Numbered from the stretch's first letter, positions 15,628 to 25,000 are shown. The stretch is DNA of 64,000 nt from CAYSAQ01 sp964429235 (GCA_964429235.1 CAYSAQ010000004.1:1-64000), one strand, 5' to 3'. Numbers and translations: made by a program. The notes: generated by a model from the letters alone, not told the origin.

Positions 15628-16665
15628 ATGACTCCAAGTGCAAGGATATTTTTAAAGAAACTTATAGACGCAATATTATTAATGTTGTTCGTTATAATGA
15701 TTGGCACACTTGGCTATAAATTTTTATTTCCAGAAGTGTCGTTAATTAACTGCGTATTCTCAACTGTTATTACAATATCAACAGTTGGATTTGAGGATCT
15801 GCTAGGCGTTTCTGGTAACCCAATAGCCATGTTTTTTACAATTGGACTTATTGCAGTTGGTGGGAGTATTGTTTTATACGCATTATCAGTACTTACAGCA
15901 ATGCTTGTAGAAGGTTATATTCATTCAATAATAATGGAAAGAAATGCAAAAAGGAGGGTAGCAAAAATGAAAGATCACGTAATCATATGTGGAGCAGGAA
16001 CTACATCTTACCATGTAGTAGAAAGGTTATATTCTGAAGGGACAAAAATGGTTGTTATTGATAGTAATAGCGATAATGTTGAAAAGTTGCAAAGAAATTT
16101 CAAAAAGATGCCTGTGCTTTTGATGGATGCAACTTCTGATGAATCATTAAAAGAGGCAAACATTGAGAATGCCCACACGCTTGTGGCAACGCTTGCTAGT
16201 GATAAAGACAATTTATTTGTAACGATTACGGCTAGAATGATGAACCCAGGTATTCAAGTTATATCAAGAGCTATTGATTTTAATTTACAAGATAAATTTA
16301 TGAGAGCTGGTTCTTCCTATGTAGTTTCTCCAAATTACCTAGGTGGTGAAAATATTGCTAATAGGATTATTAACCCAAACATTCAAGGGTTTTTAGAGAA
16401 TATTATCAACAAAGATAAATCAAAGTCTATTAACCTTTTTACTATTAAAGTTCCTTTTAATAGCAAAATTGAGGGAAAAACTTTGGCTGAGTCACAGATT
16501 ACTAAGAAGACAGGTATTAATATTATTTCTTATTCTCCTAACGGAAACATGGATAATTTTATTTTTAACCCTTCCGCTGATTTAGAAGTTTATTCTGGTG
16601 GGATGTTATTATTCATTGGCTCTCAAGAGCAAAAAGAAGAGTTAGAAAAACTAGTTAGTGCATAA
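15628..16665 (+). CDS. RCK-gated potassium channel
   Basis: 345 residues: TM1 about 12-32, a pore helix and selectivity filter TVGFE (52-56; the canonical form is TVGYGD), TM2 about 66-92, then a TrkA-N Rossmann domain (DHVIICGAGTTSYHVVERL, about 113 onward) and a TrkA-C domain at the C-terminus. This two-TM-plus-RCK layout is that of MthK-like channels; the Rossmann domain should bind a nucleotide or Ca2+. The variant filter TVGF is known among bacterial channels. The stop overlaps the start of the next ligase gene (TAATG), so the channel may be cotranscribed with the aryl-acid operon. Confidence 0.9.
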   Translation: MTPSARIFLKKLIDAILLMLFVIMIGTLGYKFLFPEVSLINCVFSTVITISTVGFEDLLGVSGNPIAMFFTIGLIAVGGSIVLYALSVLTAMLVEGYIHSIIMERNAKRRVAKMKDHVIICGAGTTSYHVVERLYSEGTKMVVIDSNSDNVEKLQRNFKKMPVLLMDATSDESLKEANIENAHTLVATLASDKDNLFVTITARMMNPGIQVISRAIDFNLQDKFMRAGSSYVVSPNYLGGENIANRIINPNIQGFLENIINKDKSKSINLFTIKVPFNSKIEGKTLAESQITKKTGINIISYSPNGNMDNFIFNPSADLEVYSGGMLLFIGSQEQKEELEKLVSA

Positions 16666-17948
16666 TGAGTAACTGCTGGGATAAAGACAATGAGTTTGTA
16701 TCGAAAGAAGCTTTAGAAAACAAACAAATAGACTTATTAAATGAAACAATAGCTCGTGCAAAGAAGTCAGATTATTATAAGAATGTTTTAAAAGACGTAG
16801 AAACGATATCTTCAATAAAGGATATTGAAAGCATTCCTTTTGTCATGAAGCAAGATTTGCGTGATAACTTTCCTTATGGTTTTTTGGCTGTAGATAAAAC
16901 TGATTTAGTAAGATTACATTCTTCTTCTGGTACTACAGGTACTCCCACAGTTGTGTTTTATACTGCAAAAGATCTAGATGATTGGGCAGAGCTAATTGCG
17001 AGATGTATGATAATGACTGGCTCAACAAAGGATGATGTTTTTCAGAATACTATGGGTCATGGACTTTTTACTGGTGGACTTGGTTTTCATTATGGGTCAG
17101 AGAAAGTGGGAATGCTAACCATTCCGTTTGGTCCTGGTAATAGTCAGCGACAGATATGGTTTATGAAAGAATTTGGGGTAAGTGTAGTTCATATACTTCC
17201 TAGCTATGCAATGCATCTATATTCGGCTTTTCAAGAGCTAGAGATGTTGCCAGCCGATTTAGGTCTTAAAATTGCCTATATTGGCGCTGAGCCACATTCG
17301 GAAGAGATGCGGAGACAGATAGAACAGCTATACAATATAAAAGCATATAATTCTTATGGCTTATCTGAAATGTGTGGGCCAGGTGTAGCTTTTGAGTGCG
17401 AGCATCAAGATGGGCTGCATGTATGGGAAGATCATTTCTATCCAGAGATAATTAATCCAGAAACTGGAGAAGTTTTGCCAGACGGGGAAGAAGGCGAGCT
17501 TGTGCTTACAACATTACAGAAGGAAGCAATGCCATTACTTAGATATAGAACAAAAGACCTTACGCGCATTATCCCAGGCAAATGTAAGTGTGGAAGAACT
17601 CATAGGAGAATAGATCGCATAAAGGGTAGAACAGATGATATGCTTATATTAAATGGGGTTAATACATTCCCAATTCAAATTGAGAAAGTGTTAATGAATG
17701 TAGCTGGAATTGGGCGCAACTATAAAATAGAAATTCATAAGAGAGGTTATATGGATAAACTTATAGTATTTGCAGAAGTTACAGAAGAAGCTTTTACAGA
17801 TAATTATAAAGATTTAGAGAACCTAAAAAATAATGTAATAAATGCATTGAAGAGTGAATTGTTAATCACTCCAGATGTTAATTTAGTTGGTCCAAACTCA
17901 ATAGAAGTTAGTCCAGGTAAAGCTAAACGTATTTTTGACATGAGATAA
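16665..17948 (+). CDS. paaK: phenylacetate-CoA ligase-like enzyme 1
   Basis: 427-residue adenylate-forming ligase of the PaaK family: P-loop-like SSSGTTGTPT (86-95), YGLSEMCGPG, an EDHFYPEIINPETGEVLPDG segment, RYRTKDLTR and GRTDDMLILNGVNTFP. It also has the PaaK-specific CKCGRTHRR. It activates aryl acetates with CoA and ATP, or may run backward from aryl-acetyl-CoA to conserve ATP in fermentation. First of two paralogues bracketing iorAB; the TAATG overlap with the channel gene suggests translational coupling. Confidence 0.9.
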   Translation: MSNCWDKDNEFVSKEALENKQIDLLNETIARAKKSDYYKNVLKDVETISSIKDIESIPFVMKQDLRDNFPYGFLAVDKTDLVRLHSSSGTTGTPTVVFYTAKDLDDWAELIARCMIMTGSTKDDVFQNTMGHGLFTGGLGFHYGSEKVGMLTIPFGPGNSQRQIWFMKEFGVSVVHILPSYAMHLYSAFQELEMLPADLGLKIAYIGAEPHSEEMRRQIEQLYNIKAYNSYGLSEMCGPGVAFECEHQDGLHVWEDHFYPEIINPETGEVLPDGEEGELVLTTLQKEAMPLLRYRTKDLTRIIPGKCKCGRTHRRIDRIKGRTDDMLILNGVNTFPIQIEKVLMNVAGIGRNYKIEIHKRGYMDKLIVFAEVTEEAFTDNYKDLENLKNNVINALKSELLITPDVNLVGPNSIEVSPGKAKRIFDMR

Positions 17949-17964
17949 AAAGAGGGAGAGATAT

Positions 17965-19551
17965 ATGACAGAAAAACAACTTTTATCCGGAAATGAAGCA
18001 ATAGCAAGAGGTGCATACGAAGCAGGAGTGGCAGTGGGCGTGGGATATCCAGGCACACCGTCTACTGAAATATTAGAAATTTTTACGCAATATGAAGATG
18101 TTACTACAGAATGGTCTGTAAACGAAAAAGTAGCATTAGAAGTCGGTATCGGTTCAGCCTTAGCAGGAAAAAGAACCATAATTACTATGAAACATGTTGG
18201 GTTAAATGTAGCAGCTGACCCTTTATTTACTTCGTCATATATTGGAGCGAATGCCGGAATGGTTATAGTCGTAGCCGATGATCCTGATTTGCATTCCTCT
18301 CAGAACGAACAAGATACAAGACATTATGCGAGAGCAGCTAAGATTCCAATGATAGAGCCAGCTGATTCACAAGAAGCTAAAGAATATGTGCGTATAGCTT
18401 GTGAACTTAGCGAAGGGTTTGATACACCTATTTTCTTAAGAAGTGTAACAAGAATCTCTCATTCAAAAACAATTACTACTTTAGCTAAGAAGCTAAATTT
18501 TGAACATGATAAAGGTTTTGAAAAAGAGAATATTCGCAAACATGTAATGATACCTGCATTTGCTAGAGCAAGACACTTCGTTGTGGAAGACAGATTAGAA
18601 GCTTTAGAAGAGTTTTCTAACAGAATAGATATTAATAGAATAGAAAAAGGGAATGGTAAAACAGCAATCATTAGTGCTGGACTTTGTTATAACTATGTAA
18701 AAGAAGTGTTTCCTGATGCAGATATATTTAAGATAGGAATGGTGTTTCCTTTGCCAATAGCTAAGCTTAAAAAATTCTGTGAAGGCTACGATAAGGTATA
18801 TGTTGTGGAAGAACTTGAACCGTTTATTGAAAATTTCTTGAAAGCTAATGGTGTAACAAATCTTATAGGCAAGGATATACTTCCAGTTACTGGAGAATAT
18901 AGTCCAGAGCTAATCTATGATGCTATTACAGGCACAAAAACATCAGCAGGGCTTAGCGTTGATGTTGAAGCATTTTCAAGACCGCCAATGTTATGTCCTG
19001 GCTGTCCTCACGCTCAAACATTTAATATTTTGAACCGTATGGGATTAACAGTATCTGGCGATATAGGCTGTTATACACTAGGTGCGTTGCCCCCTTATTC
19101 TGCTATGCATATATGTGTAGATATGGGAGCTAGTATCCCCGTGGCACAAGGTTTAGCAATAGGACAAGGTAAAGATTTTAAAAATGATATTGTTTCGGTA
19201 ATTGGTGATGGCACTTTTGCTCACTCAGGAATTACTGGGTTGATTAATGCTGCTTATAATAAACGAAATGGTTTAGTGATTGTACTTGATAACAGCACAA
19301 CAGCAATGACGGGAATGCAACCAAATCCATTTAACGGTTCTACTATTAATGGAGACGAAACAGTCGTACTAGACTATAAGAAGCTTGCCGAAGCTATTGG
19401 TATCGGTGCTGATAATTTTAGAAAAGTTACTGCTTATAAAGAGTCAGATATTGAGACCGCAGTTACAGAATTGCTAGCAACAAAAAAACTATCCTTAATG
19501 ATTGTTGAAGGGCCTTGTTTAATCTATAAAAGAAAAAAAGGAAAGAAATAA
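17965..19551 (+). CDS. iorA: indolepyruvate:ferredoxin oxidoreductase alpha subunit, lacking the ferredoxin domain
   Basis: 528 residues. The N-terminal pyrimidine domain (GNEAIARGAYEAGV, then GYPGTPSTEI) and the C-terminal TPP domain (CPGCPHAQTFN, GDIGCYTLG, GDGTFAHSGITGL) are clear. IorA normally continues into two [4Fe-4S] clusters; here the protein ends IYKRKKGKK just after the last TPP-domain strand, and iorB begins on the stop codon, so no room remains for it. It would decarboxylate aryl pyruvates to aryl-acetyl-CoA with IorB, but electrons must reach a separate Fe-S protein. An AGAGGGAGAG Shine-Dalgarno precedes the ATG. Confidence 0.92.
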   Translation: MTEKQLLSGNEAIARGAYEAGVAVGVGYPGTPSTEILEIFTQYEDVTTEWSVNEKVALEVGIGSALAGKRTIITMKHVGLNVAADPLFTSSYIGANAGMVIVVADDPDLHSSQNEQDTRHYARAAKIPMIEPADSQEAKEYVRIACELSEGFDTPIFLRSVTRISHSKTITTLAKKLNFEHDKGFEKENIRKHVMIPAFARARHFVVEDRLEALEEFSNRIDINRIEKGNGKTAIISAGLCYNYVKEVFPDADIFKIGMVFPLPIAKLKKFCEGYDKVYVVEELEPFIENFLKANGVTNLIGKDILPVTGEYSPELIYDAITGTKTSAGLSVDVEAFSRPPMLCPGCPHAQTFNILNRMGLTVSGDIGCYTLGALPPYSAMHICVDMGASIPVAQGLAIGQGKDFKNDIVSVIGDGTFAHSGITGLINAAYNKRNGLVIVLDNSTTAMTGMQPNPFNGSTINGDETVVLDYKKLAEAIGIGADNFRKVTAYKESDIETAVTELLATKKLSLMIVEGPCLIYKRKKGKK

Positions 19552-20117
19552 TGAGCAAAATAACTAATATTTTAATGGTTGGCGTTGGCGGCCAAGGAAT
19601 AATGACAGCCAGTGATCTTTTAGCAAAAGCAGCAATGTTTGATGGTCATGACGTAAAGAAGTCTGAGATACATGGCATGAGCCAGCGTGGCGGGTCTGTA
19701 TTTAGTCATGTTCGATATGGCGAGAAAGTATTCTCTCCAACAATAAAAAAGGGAGAAGCTGATATCCTTCTATCTTCTGAAGTTATCGAGACAGTAAGAT
19801 GGTTGTCTTATGCAAACAAGGATACAAAACTTATTCTTTCAAATGCTTATATAAAACCAGATACAGTAAAAGAATATCCTGAGAATGTTGTAGAGACATT
19901 AAAAAAAGAATTTACGACATCTTATGTATTAGAGCCAAAAGAGATAAACGAAAAGAATGGAAGTATGAAAGTACTAAACACAACACTTCTTGGCGTAATG
20001 TCAGCTAACTTAGATATTTCAATTGAATCATGGGAAAAGGCTATGGAGCAATCAGTTCCTAAGGGAACATTAGAGTTGAACCTAAAAGCGTTTAAATTAG
20101 GCAGAGAATTAGTCTAG
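19551..20117 (+). CDS. iorB: indolepyruvate:ferredoxin oxidoreductase beta subunit
   Basis: 188 residues of the pyruvate-ferredoxin oxidoreductase gamma domain type: VGVGGQGIMTASDLLAKAA near the N-terminus (CoA-binding region) and HGMSQRGGSVFSHVRYG. Partner of IorA. Its start overlaps the iorA stop (TAATG). Length is normal for the family. Confidence 0.95.
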   Translation: MSKITNILMVGVGGQGIMTASDLLAKAAMFDGHDVKKSEIHGMSQRGGSVFSHVRYGEKVFSPTIKKGEADILLSSEVIETVRWLSYANKDTKLILSNAYIKPDTVKEYPENVVETLKKEFTTSYVLEPKEINEKNGSMKVLNTTLLGVMSANLDISIESWEKAMEQSVPKGTLELNLKAFKLGRELV

Positions 20118-20128
20118 GAGGTCTGTTT

Positions 20129-21424
20129 ATGTGGAATGAGAAAATAGAAAAGATGCCAGCAGATAAACTGCAGACAGAACAATCGAAGTCATTAAAAAGT
20201 TTAGTAAATTTAGTATATAAAAATGTAGAGTTTTATAAGAAAAGGATGGATGATTTTGGAGTAAAACCTACTGATATTAAAGATATTAACGATATATCCA
20301 AATTGCCATTCACTACCAAACAAGATATGAGAGAAGTATATCCGCTAGGTCTTTGTGCTGCTGATAAAAAGGATATTGTAGAGGTGCACATGTCTTCTGG
20401 AACCACAGGAACTCCAGTTGTTAATTCTTATACATTAGAAGATATAGAGATATGGTCAGAAGTAATGGCTAGAACACTAGCTCAGGGCGGTGCAACTAGT
20501 GAAGATATTCTGCAGAATGCTTATGGATATGGACTTTTTACTGGTGGGTTTGGTGTTCACTATGGTGGGCGTAAGATGGGCTGTTTTACAATTCCTATTT
20601 CAGGCGGCAATACCAATAGACAGTTACAAGTAATGAGAGATTTCGGGTCTACATTAATTACATGTACACCTTCTTATAGCCTATATCTTGCAGAAGCAGG
20701 GAAAGAGGCTGGAATGGATTTTTCTAAGATGCCACTAAAGGCTGGGTTCTTTGGAGCTGAAGCTTGGAGTGAAACAATGAGAACAGAGATTGAAGCAAAA
20801 CTTCATCTGAAAGCATATGACATTTACGGACTTACAGAGATTATTGGCCCTGGTGTTGCAGGTGAATGTGAGGCGCAAGAAGGTCTTCATTTCTTTGAAG
20901 ATCATTTCTACCCAGAAATTATTAATCCTGATACAGGTGAAGTATTACCTGATGGAGAAAAGGGTGAGCTTGTAATCACAACTCTTACGAGAACAGGAAC
21001 TCCAGTTCTTAGATATAGAACAAGAGATATAACCTATATTTTTAAAGAGAAATGTAGCTGTGGAAGAACACATCGTAGAATTCACAGATTATTAGGTCGT
21101 ACAGACGATATGTTAATTATTCGTGGTGTGAATATATTCCCTTCACAGATAGAGAATGTGCTTCTTAAACAAAAAGGGATAGAACCTCATTACCTTCTAG
21201 TAATTGATAGAGTTAATAATCTAGATACCTTAGAAGTACAAGTAGAAATGAGTGATGACCTAGCTTTTGATTCTATTAAGGTTGTAGAAAAAGTAGAGCA
21301 TGATATAGCACACGCACTTCATAATGAATTGTTGATTTCAGCTAAGGTTAAATTGGTTGCACCAAAGAGTATTCAACGCTCTGAGGGTAAAGCTAAAAGA
21401 ATTGTTGATAATAGAAATATTTAA
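20129..21424 (+). CDS. paaK: phenylacetate-CoA ligase-like enzyme 2
   Basis: 431 residues, a paralogue of the gene at 16665: MSSGTTGTPV, YGYGLFTGGFGVHYGG, YGLTEIIGPG, a FFEDHFYPEIINPDTGEVL segment, CSCGRTHRR and GRTDDMLIIRGVNIFP. Preceded by TAGGAGG 8 bases before the ATG. Two ligases in one operon suggest different aryl acids (phenylacetate versus indoleacetate or hydroxyphenylacetate) or an obligate heteromer; the sequence cannot decide. Confidence 0.9.
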   Translation: MWNEKIEKMPADKLQTEQSKSLKSLVNLVYKNVEFYKKRMDDFGVKPTDIKDINDISKLPFTTKQDMREVYPLGLCAADKKDIVEVHMSSGTTGTPVVNSYTLEDIEIWSEVMARTLAQGGATSEDILQNAYGYGLFTGGFGVHYGGRKMGCFTIPISGGNTNRQLQVMRDFGSTLITCTPSYSLYLAEAGKEAGMDFSKMPLKAGFFGAEAWSETMRTEIEAKLHLKAYDIYGLTEIIGPGVAGECEAQEGLHFFEDHFYPEIINPDTGEVLPDGEKGELVITTLTRTGTPVLRYRTRDITYIFKEKCSCGRTHRRIHRLLGRTDDMLIIRGVNIFPSQIENVLLKQKGIEPHYLLVIDRVNNLDTLEVQVEMSDDLAFDSIKVVEKVEHDIAHALHNELLISAKVKLVAPKSIQRSEGKAKRIVDNRNI

Positions 21425-21434
21425 GGAGAAACAA

Positions 21435-21860
21435 ATGATTAAACAAATTTCAGTTTTTATGGAGAACAAGCCAGGTATTCTATTAGATATGACGAAATTG
21501 CTTTCAGCTAAAAATGTAAACATTAAAACTCTTTCTTTAGCAGATACTGCTGAATTTGGAATCGCTAGATTAATTGTGGATAATCCAGATGGAGTTGCAG
21601 AAATGCTTAAGAGCAACGGCTTTAATGCAAGAACAACCTCAGTATTAGCAGTAGAAGTTCCAGATCAAGTAGGTGGTCTAGCAATGGTGTTAGAAGTAAT
21701 TACAGAAGCAGGCATAAATGTAGAGTATATGTATGGTTTCGTTGAAAAGAAACATCCAGATAAGGCTCTTTTGGTTTTTAAAGTAGAAGAAGTAGATAGA
21801 GCAGCTGAGCATCTTAAATCTAAAGGATTGAATTTAGTTTCTAAAGACGATATTTCTTAA
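21435..21860 (+). CDS. tandem ACT-domain protein
   Basis: 141 residues from the ATG at 21435, which has an AAGGAGAA Shine-Dalgarno; a longer in-frame reading from 21357 lies inside paaK and is rejected. Two ACT domains: residues about 1-65 (IKQISVFMENKPGILLDMTK) and 68-135 (EVPDQVGGLAMVLEVITEAG). Stand-alone ACT pairs often accompany PaaK/Ior genes and are presumed to bind aromatic amino acids and regulate flux. The stop overlaps the prmA start. Confidence 0.88.
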   Translation: MIKQISVFMENKPGILLDMTKLLSAKNVNIKTLSLADTAEFGIARLIVDNPDGVAEMLKSNGFNARTTSVLAVEVPDQVGGLAMVLEVITEAGINVEYMYGFVEKKHPDKALLVFKVEEVDRAAEHLKSKGLNLVSKDDIS

Positions 21861-22690
21861 TGCAATATACCGTAAAGCTGAGAACACATAATCAGCACTT
21901 AGAGTACTTAGAATCGGAATTAGAGCAACTGAAGTTTGTTTATACGAGCGAGTTGTTTCCTGATGAGAAAGAATATGATTCAGCAATAATTATTTACTGT
22001 GATAATAAGCCACAGCAAGATGAGGCATTTGTTATATTAAACAGTAAGTTTTCAGATATCTCAAAAATAGAAAAATATGCGTTAGAAGATGTTGATTGGC
22101 AGGAAGCATGGAAAAGCCATTTTGAGCCAATACGAGTTGGCAAACTAGCCGTAACAATTTCAGAGGATGATTTTATTGCTTCAGACGAGGTTAGAGTGCT
22201 AATAGATCCAGGCATGGCATTCGGCAATGGCGGACATCCCACGACAAAGGGTTGTTTGTTCTTCTTAGAGAAGCTTGTTAGTGCGAACATGAAGGTTTTA
22301 GACTTTGGGACAGGCTCAGGCATTCTGGCGATTGCTAGTGCGAAGTTTGGAGCTACTGAGATTGATGCTGTAGACAATGATCCTATAGCAATTCCTGTAT
22401 GTGAAAAGAATGCTCTTATTAACAATGAAAAAAAAATTAACTTCATGACTTCAGATGAGTTTGAGATTCAGCAGGATTACAACCTAATAGTGGCTAACAT
22501 AACGGCAGATGTGTTGATAGAGTTTTTTGAATATTTAACAAAGAAACAGCAAAAGTTAAAAATTATGATTCTTTCAGGCATAAGTGACTACCGAAAAGCA
22601 CAAATGGATATTTTTCTAAACGCTGAAGGCATTAGTGTTTCAGACGTATTTACTGAAAATGGCTGGTATACATATTTAATTAGCTTATAG
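21860..22690 (+). CDS. prmA: ribosomal protein L11 methyltransferase-like (PrmA)
   Basis: 276 residues with the PrmA signature IDPGMAFGNGGHPTTKG, SAM motif I LDFGTGSGILAIASAKFGA and the NITADVLIEF post-motif. The N-terminal substrate domain (about 1-95) is present. It methylates lysines and the N-terminus of L11, or another small substrate in this operon context. Last gene of the run starting at 16665, joined to the ACT gene by TAATG. Confidence 0.88.
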   Translation: MQYTVKLRTHNQHLEYLESELEQLKFVYTSELFPDEKEYDSAIIIYCDNKPQQDEAFVILNSKFSDISKIEKYALEDVDWQEAWKSHFEPIRVGKLAVTISEDDFIASDEVRVLIDPGMAFGNGGHPTTKGCLFFLEKLVSANMKVLDFGTGSGILAIASAKFGATEIDAVDNDPIAIPVCEKNALINNEKKINFMTSDEFEIQQDYNLIVANITADVLIEFFEYLTKKQQKLKIMILSGISDYRKAQMDIFLNAEGISVSDVFTENGWYTYLISL

Positions 22691-22720
22691 GCTGCAATTT
22701 TTCTATACTTACTTCGATAT

Positions 22721-23794
22721 ATGTATATGAGAAGTAAAGTTATTTCAATCAGTAATGAATTTACTATTAGTGGAGGCAAAGGTCTTCGCAGTTTTCAACT
22801 TGCCACTGAGAGTAATTATTATAATATGCTCAGCGAGGTTGACCAAGAGCGACTGCTTGAATTATTAGCAACTGATCATAAACAAATAGAGAATTCTAGA
22901 ACTTGTACTCTTACCCTTAAGAATCCAATCTTTGTTGATTATGGAAATATTACTGTTAGAATCTCAGAATTATCTATAAAAGGAATTAGATTTGATAGTA
23001 ATGAAGTACTTGTTCCACATACTGGTAGAGGTGCAGTTATTAATTCTTATTCAGCAGATGAGAATGGAAAACTTATTGAAAAATTAGCAACAACAACGCC
23101 CAATGGTGCTGCATTATTTTCTGAAGCAAGAGATGAATTCCATATGACAAAGATTGCACACGAGAGTGATATATTGTTGGATAACAAGGTTTTTACAAAG
23201 ATTCCTATTGGTTATGGTAAATATCCCAATATTAATTATATATTTCCGAATAATTCATTAAGAGCTGGTGAAGAGGAAAATGTTGGATTTATTATATTTG
23301 GAGTTAACCCAATTTTAAACATAAGAACAGAAAAAGGAGTTGTCGCTTCTTTACCTAAAGCTTATTTAGCTGAAATGAGAGAATTGGGTTCAACATTAAG
23401 ATCATTACATGAGGCGAACATATATCATTCTAGCTTACATGGAGGGAATATCTTTATCGCTCCACAGATAAGAGTAGTTCATGATTTGCCTGATTCTATA
23501 GATTTAAGCAATATGTCTATGGCTCAGAAGACAACATATATGTTTAGAGATTTGTTTTATGCCGCAAGTAAAGTAGAGTCTGTAATGAGAGAGGTTGATG
23601 ATAAAAGAATTGCTAAAAATGAAGGAGAAAGAACCGTTTTAGACGGTTATTTTGGTGTAGACACTGCAGAAATATTTGATCATTATCAATTGAATTTTTT
23701 ATTTACATTTTTACAGTCAGTGCCGTTTGAAACGCTTAATTATCCTCTTTTAGAAATGCTTAAATCTGTAGCTTGTGGCTTACCTACTCACTAG
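22721..23794 (+). CDS. protein-kinase-like protein with altered catalytic loop, unknown
   Basis: 357 residues, no firm family. Residues about 225-265 resemble the kinase/phosphotransferase catalytic segment: LRSLHEANIYHSSLHGGN followed by VVHDLPDS. In active relatives the pattern is H-G-D-L-H-x-x-N followed by D-F/L; here the catalytic Asp position is Ser, while the second His, the Asn and the later Asp remain. The N-terminal half, including a GRGAVINSYS segment, is not recognised. No membrane segment. A second in-frame ATG lies 6 bases in. TATACT at 22704-22709 may be its -10. A pseudokinase reading is inference. Confidence 0.6.
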   Translation: MYMRSKVISISNEFTISGGKGLRSFQLATESNYYNMLSEVDQERLLELLATDHKQIENSRTCTLTLKNPIFVDYGNITVRISELSIKGIRFDSNEVLVPHTGRGAVINSYSADENGKLIEKLATTTPNGAALFSEARDEFHMTKIAHESDILLDNKVFTKIPIGYGKYPNINYIFPNNSLRAGEEENVGFIIFGVNPILNIRTEKGVVASLPKAYLAEMRELGSTLRSLHEANIYHSSLHGGNIFIAPQIRVVHDLPDSIDLSNMSMAQKTTYMFRDLFYAASKVESVMREVDDKRIAKNEGERTVLDGYFGVDTAEIFDHYQLNFLFTFLQSVPFETLNYPLLEMLKSVACGLPTH

Positions 23795-23837
23795 ATTAGT
23801 AGTAGAATAAATATCAAATATATTATTGGAGGATATC

Positions 23838-24407
23838 ATGAAAGTAATAGGCATTAATGGAAGCGCACGCAAAGATGGCAATACTGCAATTCTTATCAAT
23901 ACTGTTTTTAAGGAATTAGAAGCTGAAGGTATTGAAACAGAATTAATTCAACTTTCTGGCACAAATCTTAAAGGCTGTATGGCTTGTTATAAATGTAAGG
24001 AAACAAAAAACAATACATGTGTTATTAAAGATGAGCTAAACGGATATATTGAAAAATTATTAGATGCAGACGGAATTATTTTAGGTTCTCCTGTATATTT
24101 TGCAGATGTTTCTACAGAGATGAAAGCTTTCATTGATAGAGTAGGTGTCGTATCTAGAGCCAATGGTAATATATTGAAACGAAAAGTAGGTACTGCCTTA
24201 ACAGCTGTAAGACGAGCAGGAATGCTTCGTGCTCTTGATACAATGAATCATTTTTTTCAGATTAATGAAATGTATATCGCTAGTAGTAATTATTGGAATC
24301 ATGGAATTGGTGGTGCTATAGGTGCTGTTGAAGAAGATGTTGAAGGTTTAGAAACAATGAAAATATTAGGTCAGAATATGGCTCACATTGTAAAGAAGCT
24401 GAAATAG
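23838..24407 (+). CDS. NADPH-dependent FMN reductase / iron-sulfur flavoprotein-like
   Basis: 189 residues from the ATG at 23838, which has a GGAGG Shine-Dalgarno; the upstream TTG at 23826 would put that Shine-Dalgarno inside the gene. The flavodoxin-like FMN-binding loop NGSARKDGNTAILI (about residues 6-19) and LGSPVYFADVSTEMKAFIDR are clear. The segment GCMACYKCKETKNNTC has four cysteines in the place where iron-sulfur flavoproteins bind a cluster, but spacing differs (C-x2-C-x2-C-x7-C), so cluster binding is uncertain. Confidence 0.85.
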   Translation: MKVIGINGSARKDGNTAILINTVFKELEAEGIETELIQLSGTNLKGCMACYKCKETKNNTCVIKDELNGYIEKLLDADGIILGSPVYFADVSTEMKAFIDRVGVVSRANGNILKRKVGTALTAVRRAGMLRALDTMNHFFQINEMYIASSNYWNHGIGGAIGAVEEDVEGLETMKILGQNMAHIVKKLK

Positions 24408-24453
24408 ACTCCTTCAGTCAGCTAAAGCATCCACAGGATGACAGGGGGAGTTA
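24408..24453 (+). repeat. composite repeat overlapping the ygjP-like stop codon
   Basis: actcc...ggagt outer pairing around a stem catcc-aca-ggatg, ending in gggggagtta. The tta (24451-24453) is the stop codon of the minus-strand metallopeptidase gene. Looser match to the other units: no clear palindromic head. Confidence 0.5.
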
Positions 24454-24993
24454 CAGGCTATATTTTCTTAACTCTTTCTGTAAAGCTTTTGCATTAGTAC
24501 CACATAATTCGCTTAAGCTATCCCAAAAGTCCTTTTGGTGACCAGGGTATCTAAGATGATTTAGTTCATGAAGAATAACATAGTCTCTTAAGTTGTCGGG
24601 TAATCTTGCTAGTCTAATAGACAGATTGATGTTGTCATTAGAAGAGCAACTGCCCCAACGTGTTGATGTGTTTCTTAGGAAGACTCTGTTATATGTAAAT
24701 CCATGTTCTTTTGCTAGCTCTTCTAATCTATTTGGAAGAATTTTTTTAGCTTCTTTTCTAAGTTGTTTAATATCAGTTGTATTTTTTGGAGGCAATTTGC
24801 TTTGCGTCTTTTTTATCCAACCCAAATTCTCTTCTACAACAGCCCCAGCTCTTCGGAATCCAAGCAATGGTGGGAAAGTTACTAAAACATACTCATGTTT
24901 TACTGAAATTCTTAGCTTTTTGCTTCTTTTATTTTTTCTTAGGATGATTTTCCCAATACCTGGAAGATCTAGTGTTTTCTCTTTTTTTAACAT
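24451..24993 (-). CDS. YgjP-family zinc metallopeptidase
   Basis: 180 residues, DUF45/YgjP-like. The conserved RWGSCSSNDNINLSIRLARL segment (about 112-131) is followed by the zincin motif HELNH (142-146) and a downstream H-x-x-x-F-W (GHQKDFW). Predicted cytosolic; a substrate is not established for the family. Its stop codon comes from a palindromic repeat and its start follows a -10 element by 7 bases. Confidence 0.9.
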   Translation of the reverse strand: MLKKEKTLDLPGIGKIILRKNKRSKKLRISVKHEYVLVTFPPLLGFRRAGAVVEENLGWIKKTQSKLPPKNTTDIKQLRKEAKKILPNRLEELAKEHGFTYNRVFLRNTSTRWGSCSSNDNINLSIRLARLPDNLRDYVILHELNHLRYPGHQKDFWDSLSELCGTNAKALQKELRKYSL

Positions 24994-25000
24994 AGTGAAT

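Noticed and set aside
17965..19551. Frameshift explaining the missing ferredoxin domain of IorA
   Set aside because: iorB begins on the iorA stop, so there is no leftover sequence encoding the domain.
21357..21434. Longer N-terminus for the ACT protein
   Set aside because: It would overlap the end of paaK, whereas the ATG at 21435 has a Shine-Dalgarno and starts the ACT fold directly.
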